Below are positions 15,467 through 20,086 of a DNA stretch of 20,086 nt, piece by piece. Where the stretch lies: assembly GCA_964461335.1 (NCBI GenBank), contig CAYWTY010000029.1, forward strand, positions 1 through 20,086, given 5' to 3'. Below the pieces are notes generated by a model. The model worked only from the letters and a program-made list of their open reading frames with translations, did not search any database and was not told the DNA's origin. Source of the DNA: JAKJBL01 sp964461335. Its GTDB lineage: Bacteria; Bacillota; Clostridia; Christensenellales; CAG-138. The position numbers were made by a program, and so were the translations under genes. Each line of letters begins with the position of its first letter. The first letter of the stretch is position 1.

Positions 15467-16459
15467 TTAGGAAGAAAAATATCGAAGAAGTCCCTCATAT
15501 ATACCCTCTGCACATGCTTGCTGATAGCGGGCGCTGTTTAGGTTAAGATCCTCTACCGGATTTGAGAGGTACCCAAGCTCAATTGTTGCAACAGGCACAT
15601 TAGACCAGTTAAAACCTGCCTGATCCGCCTTTTTCAGCACAGCAAGCGGAGTTGCACCTGTTGCTTTAGCCGCATTTTTCAACAAAGCTTTTGCAAGCAA
15701 TAGACTCTTTTCACAAATCTCAGCTGCAGCTGAAGGCGAAGGGCAAAGCGCACTCATACCTTCTTTGTTTCTGTTTGAACTGTAATCGCAATGAATCCTT
15801 ACCCAGCAATCCACTTTTGAATCATTCATAAGCTTTGCGCGCTCAACATTAGAAAGCTGAACATCGTTTTGTGTGCGTGCCAAAACTACAGTGTACCCTG
15901 CCTCCTCAAGAAGCACCTGTAATTTTTGGGCTATTGAGAGCGTAATTTCATATTCATAAACCCCTGTGCGTATACCGACACAGCCTGCGCTCATGCGTTG
16001 CTTTGTGCGCTTTGAGCCAGGGGAAATAGGCTCGTATCCATAATCCGGCTTCATTTGATGCCCTGGGTCAATCCCTATTTTATAGCTTTTTTCAAGATAG
16101 ACTTCTTCATTTAGTTTGCCTTCTGCTTCACTTAAAACAAAGATTGCCCCGCTTTGAAAGGCGGTATTGAATGCAACTATTGTCTCAAGGCCGCAAACAC
16201 CATCTTCTTCTACCTTAAGGAGAAGCTGTAAAGACCGAACAGCAAGAGATGTGTATTCACCGTAAACGCCATCCGGCTTGGTATTATAAAGCTTTAACTC
16301 TATAAGGTTTTCTTGAAGCAAGCGAACAGCTTCGCCTCGTGCGCCAATGCGCAGCCTTACAGGAGGCAAAAAGGAAAACGCGGATGCTTTGGCGCAAAAG
16401 CAGCTTAGCAGCATAAATGTGCAAATTGCTGCTATAAAATGCCTTTTAATTGCGCGCAT
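15467..16459 (-). CDS. Exported N-acetylmuramoyl-L-alanine amidase with peptidoglycan-binding domain
   Basis: Cell-wall hydrolase of 330 residues cleaving the bond between MurNAc and L-alanine. A signal peptide with cleavage after about ASA (residue 27) is followed by a PG_binding_1 domain (about 38-100, GARGEAVRLLQENLIELKLY...DGVYGEYTSLAV) and an Amidase_3 domain (about 126-330). Zinc ligands: H134 (GIDPGHQ), E169 (GVYEYEITL), H223 (VRIHCDYS); catalytic E294 (ATIELGYLSN). The ATG at 16459 is chosen because GGAGG lies six bases upstream; an in-frame ATG at 16477 has no such site. LLSC within the signal peptide is a poor lipobox. The N-terminal binding domain is typical of clostridial CwlD/SleB-like or autolysin architectures; whether it acts in vegetative growth or sporulation is undetermined. 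Confidence 0.92.
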   Translation of the reverse strand: MRAIKRHFIAAICTFMLLSCFCAKASAFSFLPPVRLRIGARGEAVRLLQENLIELKLYNTKPDGVYGEYTSLAVRSLQLLLKVEEDGVCGLETIVAFNTAFQSGAIFVLSEAEGKLNEEVYLEKSYKIGIDPGHQMKPDYGYEPISPGSKRTKQRMSAGCVGIRTGVYEYEITLSIAQKLQVLLEEAGYTVVLARTQNDVQLSNVERAKLMNDSKVDCWVRIHCDYSSNRNKEGMSALCPSPSAAAEICEKSLLLAKALLKNAAKATGATPLAVLKKADQAGFNWSNVPVATIELGYLSNPVEDLNLNSARYQQACAEGIYEGLLRYFSS

Positions 16460-16569
16460 GCATTCCCTCCAAAACAAGTTAAATCTCCGATACGCTGCTT
16501 GTTGAATTGTTAAGTCTTGTCGATTCGTATTCTATCATTACAAGTTTACCTTTGCCATGAAAATTCCAT

Positions 16570-16601
16570 AAACAAACTGTTAATTCGAAAACAGCTTGTT
16601 T
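16570..16601. promoter_or_regulatory. Dyad in the amidase / thymidylate kinase divergent region
   Basis: AAACAAACTGTT (16570-16581) faces AACAGCTTGTTT (16590-16601) with one mismatch and an 8-bp centre containing TTCGAA. It lies upstream of both divergent genes and is 31 bp from the thymidylate kinase -35. It may be an operator; no regulator is assigned. Confidence 0.4.
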
Positions 16602-16631
16602 GACCATGGTGACTTGGCATTATGACCCATG

Positions 16632-16660
16632 TTGCAGCCATGTTAGGCGTATGGTATAAT
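16632..16660 (+). promoter_or_regulatory. Promoter of the thymidylate kinase operon
   Basis: TTGCAG (16632-16637), a 17-bp spacer and a perfect TATAAT (16655-16660). The leader of about 45 nt contains a small AACCC/GGGTT stem (16681-16697) just before GGAGG. Confidence 0.85.
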
Positions 16661-16711
16661 AGCCGCGTTATGTAAACGCTAACCCGTTTAAAGGGTTTTG
16701 GAGGCAAGGCA

Positions 16712-17428
16712 ATGGCACCGACAACTGTAGTTGCATTTGAAGGGATAGACGGCAGCGGCAAAACCGTACAATTGTACCATCTTGAACGCTCCCTAAAAAA
16801 ACGCGGGATGATTGTTGAAACAATGTCCTTCCCAATGTACGGAAGTTTTTTCGGCAGAGAAGTAGGCAACTACCTTACAGCTTCGCATGGTATATCAGCA
16901 AATGATGTCGATGGGAAAAGCATGGCACTTTGGTTTGCCTTAGACCGCTTTGAAGCATTTGAAAATTACCGCGATGGTGATGCAGATGTGCTTTTAATAA
17001 ACCGCTATGTGCTTTCAAACGCTGTTTACCAAAGCATCCGTGAGCGTGATTTAGATCAACCGAATTTGCTCGACTTTGTGCTTGAGCTTGAACACAACCA
17101 CTTCTTTATTCCAAGAGCGCATGCGCATGTTGTACTCGATGTAAACATCGAAGAAGCAGGCGCAAATATCTTCCGAAAAGGTTACCGTGAATATACAGGC
17201 AACTCTAAAGACTTATACGAATCCCAATCAAGCCTGCAAAAGCGGGCGCGTGCTAAATATATTGAATATTCTAAATTGCTTAATAATGTTTTTGTAGTTC
17301 CCTGTATGGATGGAGACAAACTAAAGAGCGAAACGGATATCGCCATTTTACCCTCAATATCCAACTTAGGCGAGCTGTCCNNNNNNNNNNTGGTTGAGGA
17401 AACCCTGTTCAAAAACGGGATATTATAA
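16712..17428 (+). CDS. tmk: Thymidylate kinase, interrupted by an assembly gap
   Basis: Phosphorylates dTMP to dTDP with ATP. The P-loop FEGIDGSGKTVQ (9-20), ALDRFE (77-82) and NRYVLSNAVYQS (97-108) are seen, then a LID-like FRKGYREYTGNSKDLYES. The usual DRY is NRY, as I recall in a dTMP kinase subgroup. The ATG at 16712 follows GGAGG. The frame runs into ten Ns at 17381-17390 and re-emerges as VEETLFKNGIL before a TAA. Because the true gap length is unknown, continuity of the last 16 or so residues is assumed, not shown; the segment before the gap (ILPSISNLGELS) is not obviously family-like. Probably co-transcribed with the next two genes. Confidence 0.85.
   Translation: MAPTTVVAFEGIDGSGKTVQLYHLERSLKKRGMIVETMSFPMYGSFFGREVGNYLTASHGISANDVDGKSMALWFALDRFEAFENYRDGDADVLLINRYVLSNAVYQSIRERDLDQPNLLDFVLELEHNHFFIPRAHAHVVLDVNIEEAGANIFRKGYREYTGNSKDLYESQSSLQKRARAKYIEYSKLLNNVFVVPCMDGDKLKSETDIAILPSISNLGELSXXXXVEETLFKNGIL
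17381..17390. other. Assembly gap (10 N)
   Basis: Ten undetermined bases within the 3' part of the thymidylate kinase gene. A round run of ten is a common scaffolder placeholder, so the real distance may differ. Confidence 0.97.
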
Positions 17429-17448
17429 AAAATCAACGGAGGCATTTA

Positions 17449-17757
17449 TGCTTGCAACAATAGCTGCCTATACCCTAATCTATATGAGCGCACTTGGGTT
17501 TTTGCTGACTGTCACAGACCGAATCTTAGCAAAAACTACAAAAATCAGAATACATGAGAATATTTTAATTGGGGTTGCCTGCCTGTTTGGCGCTATTGGG
17601 GTAACGCTCGGGTTTTTCCTTGCTAAACGCGGCCTTTATAAACCCGAAGTCCGCTTAGGTGTGCCAGCAATCGCCCTTGGTGAAACTGTGCTGTTGTTTT
17701 GGGCAATACCCGGGTTTTTCGCTGCGCTGCAGCTTGCGCTTGGCATAGGCGGCTAAC
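17449..17757 (+). CDS. DUF1294-like small membrane protein
   Basis: A 102-residue protein with three or four predicted membrane segments: about 3-21 (TIAAYTLIYMSALGFLLTV), 38-58 (ILIGVACLFGAIGVTLGFFLA) and 70-98. The pattern DR-x-x-AKTTKIRIHEN, then a GAIGVTLG helix, matches DUF1294 proteins (DK-x-x-A...RI-E...GG-x-G), but the His-Lys-Thr motif usually following that helix is replaced by KRGLYKPEV, so it is a divergent member. Function is unknown. The ATG at 17449 has GGAGG seven bases upstream; the open frame continues upstream into the gap only by chance. It sits 20 nt after tmk and 12 nt before the deacylase gene, indicating an operon. Confidence 0.75.
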
Positions 17758-17768
17758 GGAGTTTTACA

Positions 17769-18236
17769 ATGGGCATTTATGAAGTACGAAACTATTTCCA
17801 AGAAAACTGTATTATAGAAACTATTTTAGAGTTTGATGTTTCAAGCGCAACAGTAGACTTAGCTGCACAAGCGCTTGGTGTAGCCCCTAAACGTATCGCA
17901 AAGACGCTTACCTTTCAATTTGGGGAGTCGGCAATCTTGCTTATTGCAGCAGGTGATGCACGGGTCGACAACCGCAAGTTTAAGGAAACCTTTGGGCAGA
18001 AAGCAAAAATGCTTCAGCATGAGTGCGTTGAAGCGCTAACCGGGCACCCGGTTGGGGGTGTATGCCCTTTTGCGCTTGCACAACCGCTCTCTATTTACCT
18101 TGATACTTCGCTTAAACGGTTTGATACTGTTTACCCTGCTGCAGGCAGCCCAGCGTCGTGCGTAGTAATTACCCCTGACCGTCTACAAACGCTCACAAAT
18201 GCAAAATGGGTTGATGTGTGCAAAATTGCAGAATAA
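17769..18236 (+). CDS. YbaK/ProX-type aminoacyl-tRNA deacylase
   Basis: A stand-alone trans-editing domain of 155 residues that probably hydrolyses mischarged tRNA such as Cys-tRNA(Pro) or Ala-tRNA(Pro) in the cytoplasm. Family features: the conserved lysine K45 in RIAKTLTFQ, GDARVDNRK (62-70), and GHPVGGVCPFAL (92-103). The exact mischarged substrate among YbaK, ProXp-ala and related families cannot be read off reliably. A GGAG precedes the ATG at 17769. It is the last gene of the tmk operon and is followed by a good terminator. Confidence 0.92.
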   Translation: MGIYEVRNYFQENCIIETILEFDVSSATVDLAAQALGVAPKRIAKTLTFQFGESAILLIAAGDARVDNRKFKETFGQKAKMLQHECVEALTGHPVGGVCPFALAQPLSIYLDTSLKRFDTVYPAAGSPASCVVITPDRLQTLTNAKWVDVCKIAE

Positions 18237-18267
18237 TAAAATACAGAAAATTATAATATAACAACTT

Positions 18268-18299
18268 AAACTAACAGCCTTAATGCAGTTAGTTTTTTT
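18268..18299 (+). terminator. Intrinsic terminator of the tmk operon
   Basis: AAACTAAC (18268-18275) pairs with GTTAGTTT (18288-18295), and an uninterrupted T-tract runs to 18299. It lies about 30 nt after the deacylase stop. Confidence 0.88.
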
Positions 18300-18310
18300 G
18301 TTACCATATT

Positions 18311-18340
18311 AATTTTTAGGCTATAAAAATAATTTTTAGG
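18311..18340 (+). repeat. Tandem AATTTTTAGG boxes upstream of the PLP enzyme gene
   Basis: The 10-mer AATTTTTAGG occurs at 18311-18320 and again at 18331-18340, exactly 20 bp apart (about two helical turns). The second copy also forms the dyad TAAAAATAATTTTTA (18324-18338). The copies end 18 bp before the -35. Confidence 0.5.
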
Positions 18341-18357
18341 AAAACTGCTCTGAAGCA

Positions 18358-18386
18358 TTTACAAACCATTGCGTATAGACTAAACT
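18358..18386 (+). promoter_or_regulatory. Promoter of the PLP enzyme gene
   Basis: TTTACA (18358-18363), 17 bp, TAAACT (18381-18386). Downstream, TATATA-A-GAA and TTCTATATA (18398-18419) form a leader stem around CCC before the GGAGAG ribosome binding site. Confidence 0.65.
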
Positions 18387-18444
18387 GTTAGAAGAGATAT
18401 ATAAGAACCCTTCTATATAAATATTCACAGAAATGGAGAGCAAA

Positions 18445-19920
18445 ATGATTGATTTAACTGTGGACAGAGCAAGTCTCAAGCGCACAATTGAGCGTGCGCG
18501 TGAAAACAAAATTGTTATGCCGACATTTGCACAAATGCAAGACCCGAGTCTCGTTCCGGAGAAGATCAAAAAAGGGTTGGAAAATACGGGCTTATGGGAT
18601 ATCAGCCCGCTTAACCTGTTCCGCATCACATGGCGAAATGAACCAAAGATGCAAGGCGGCGGCTTTGGCGGCGTAAACTATATAGAAATCCCATCTGCGC
18701 TTACAGGTGTTAAAGCGCGTATAGTTGTTTTAGAGGGCAAATGGATGCCGACAGGCTGCCATAAGGTTGGCGCTTCGTATGGCTGCCTTGCTCCAAGGCT
18801 TGTTACAGGTCAGTTTGACCCAACCTACCATAAGGCTGTTTGGCCTTCCACAGGCAACTATTGCCGCGGCGGCGCATACAACTCCAAGCTTCTCTCCTGT
18901 TCTTCTGTAGCAATTCTGCCTGCAGAAATGAGCCGTGAACGCTTTGAATGGCTTCGTCAAATTGCAGGCGAAGTTATTGCAACACCAGGCTGTGAAAGCA
19001 ATGTAAAAGAAATTTTCGATAAAACTTGGGAACTGCGCAATACCCGCGAAGATGTTGTAATCTTCAACCAATTCGATGAAATGGGCAATTACCTTTGGCA
19101 TTATACAGTCACAGGCAAGGCAATTGCTGATGTTTTCAATGAGCTTAAAGGCGATAATCTCAGGTTGTCCGGCATGGCGTACACATCAGGCTCAGCAGGC
19201 ACTATGGCAAGTGGGGATTATATTAAGCAACTCCATCCAAATGCAAAACTTGCTGTAGGCGAAGCGCTCCAGTGCCCGACGCTTCTAAACAACGGCTTTG
19301 GCGGCCACCGTATTGAGGGTATTGGCGACAAGCATGTACCCTGGGTCCACAATATTAAAAACACGGATATGGTTATAGCAGTTGATGATGATGACAGCCA
19401 GAATCTACTTCGCCTGTTCAATGAACCTACAGGCCAGGAATACCTCAAAAACGAGCTTGGGCTTGATAATAAATCCGTAGAAGACCTTTCACTGCTTGGA
19501 ATTTCGGGAATTGCCAATGTGCTTTGCTGCATGAAGATGGCAAAATACTATGAGCTTACAGAGCAGGATGTTCTCTTTACAGTTGCAACAGATTCTGCTG
19601 AGATGTACGACTCACGCGTTGAAGAGCTTAAAGAGCGCGATGGCGAATATACCCCACTTATGGCTGCTGCGGATTATTACGGCCATATGAGCAGCACACG
19701 TACAGACAACATGGAAGAGCTGACATACTTTACACGCAAGCGCATCCACAACCTAAAATACTATACATGGGTGGAGCAGCAAGCAAAGGATGTAACCGAG
19801 TTGAACGCCCAATGGTATGAGAGTGAAGCCTACTGGGGCGGCATCCAAAAGCAGGCGAAAGAAATCGATGCTTTAATTGATGCTTTCAACGAAGAGTCCG
19901 GCGTGTTGGACAGCCTGTAA
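18445..19920 (+). CDS. Fold-type II PLP-dependent enzyme, cysteine synthase/TrpB-like, substrate unknown
   Basis: A 491-residue protein of the tryptophan synthase beta superfamily. The PLP lysine is probably K107 in PTGCHKVGASYG, a context close to TGSHK of TrpB; STGNYCRGGA (about 135-144) corresponds to the loop contacting the cofactor or substrate carboxylate, and TSGSAGTMASGDY is the glycine-rich phosphate-binding loop. The region around HRIEGIGDKHVPW and AVDDDDSQ is family-specific. The length exceeds cysteine synthase (about 310) and TrpB (about 400), with an extended N-terminus and an acidic C-terminal helical tail. Related clostridial proteins are usually annotated only as PLP-dependent subunit beta or cysteine synthase family. 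The ATG at 18445 is chosen over 18433 because GGAGAG sits between them at proper spacing. It is monocistronic with no partner gene visible in the window. Confidence 0.85.
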   Translation: MIDLTVDRASLKRTIERARENKIVMPTFAQMQDPSLVPEKIKKGLENTGLWDISPLNLFRITWRNEPKMQGGGFGGVNYIEIPSALTGVKARIVVLEGKWMPTGCHKVGASYGCLAPRLVTGQFDPTYHKAVWPSTGNYCRGGAYNSKLLSCSSVAILPAEMSRERFEWLRQIAGEVIATPGCESNVKEIFDKTWELRNTREDVVIFNQFDEMGNYLWHYTVTGKAIADVFNELKGDNLRLSGMAYTSGSAGTMASGDYIKQLHPNAKLAVGEALQCPTLLNNGFGGHRIEGIGDKHVPWVHNIKNTDMVIAVDDDDSQNLLRLFNEPTGQEYLKNELGLDNKSVEDLSLLGISGIANVLCCMKMAKYYELTEQDVLFTVATDSAEMYDSRVEELKERDGEYTPLMAAADYYGHMSSTRTDNMEELTYFTRKRIHNLKYYTWVEQQAKDVTELNAQWYESEAYWGGIQKQAKEIDALIDAFNEESGVLDSL

Positions 19921-19955
19921 ACCATATATGCATCAATGGGTTATCCTTAAAATGC

Positions 19956-19975
19956 GGGCGATTTATTAATCGCCC
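19956..19975. repeat. Small hairpin repeat after the PLP enzyme gene
   Basis: GGGCGATT (19956-19963) pairs with AATCGCCC (19968-19975) around TATT and is followed by CTACA, not by a T-tract. It looks more like an interspersed palindromic repeat than a terminator, although it is the only stem after the PLP gene. Confidence 0.5.
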
Positions 19976-20032
19976 CTACATCGCACAACAATATAGTATT
20001 TAAACAAAATATTGGGGGCTGCACAGAATTCT

Positions 20033-20086
20033 GGCTCTATGTCAATAGTTGGGGTAGAGCGGTAGACCAAGAGCAACGGGGAGCTG
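20033..20086 (+). mobile_element. Possible left end of an ISL3-family insertion sequence (partial)
   Basis: GGCTCTATGTCAATAGTTGG begins at 20033 and resembles ISL3-family terminal inverted repeats, which commonly start GGCTCT or GGTTCT followed by TTTGTCAA. The window ends 54 nt into the element, before any transposase start. The call rests on memory of the terminus pattern only; the second end and target duplication are outside the window. Confidence 0.4.

Overview
The window looks like chromosomal housekeeping sequence from an anaerobic member of the Bacillota, most likely class Clostridia. The evidence is strong GGAGG-type ribosome binding sites, a mix of ATG and TTG starts, sigma-A promoters with 16-17 bp spacers, short intrinsic terminators, a Gram-positive cell-wall gene set (LysM/CAP protein, amidase, lipoprotein) and a FeoA-FeoB ferrous iron transporter. 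A run of 10 Ns at 17381-17390 shows that this is a draft or scaffolded (possibly metagenome-derived) assembly. I cannot name the species.

Layout: a class I aminotransferase (minus, with a near-consensus promoter) and enolase (plus) diverge at 1282-1630. Enolase converges on a YqhD/BDH-type alcohol dehydrogenase across a perfect 24-nt palindromic terminator. An Eis-like GNAT acetyltransferase (minus) diverges from a secreted LysM-CAP protein (plus), which is followed by a lipoprotein with four tandem modules. A 418-nt gap then holds a terminator, a fold-back (MITE-like) repeat and the promoter/operator of a FeoA-FeoB fusion. Next come an EF-G-like GTPase with a candidate 35-codon leader ORF, and homoserine kinase (TTG start). 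On the minus strand lie amidase, dCMP deaminase and Ohr; the likely Ohr terminator is inside the convergent thrB gene. On the plus strand are thymidylate kinase (interrupted by the gap), a DUF1294-like membrane protein and a YbaK-type deacylase, probably one operon. The last gene is a fold-type II PLP enzyme of unassigned substrate. The right edge carries a small hairpin repeat and a sequence resembling the terminus of an ISL3-family insertion sequence.

Functionally the genes cover glycolysis, aldehyde reduction, amino-acid metabolism (aminotransferase, homoserine kinase, PLP lyase), dTTP supply (dCMP deaminase and thymidylate kinase on either side of the amidase), peroxide defence, tRNA proofreading, iron uptake and envelope maintenance. 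I see no CRISPR array, phage, toxin-antitoxin, defence or secondary-metabolite system. The most interesting signals are at finer scale: the translationally coupled leader ORF before the EF-G-like gene, an eight-cysteine linker inside the Feo fusion, a dyad operator at the feo start site, the fold-back repeat, and the terminator embedded in an opposing gene.
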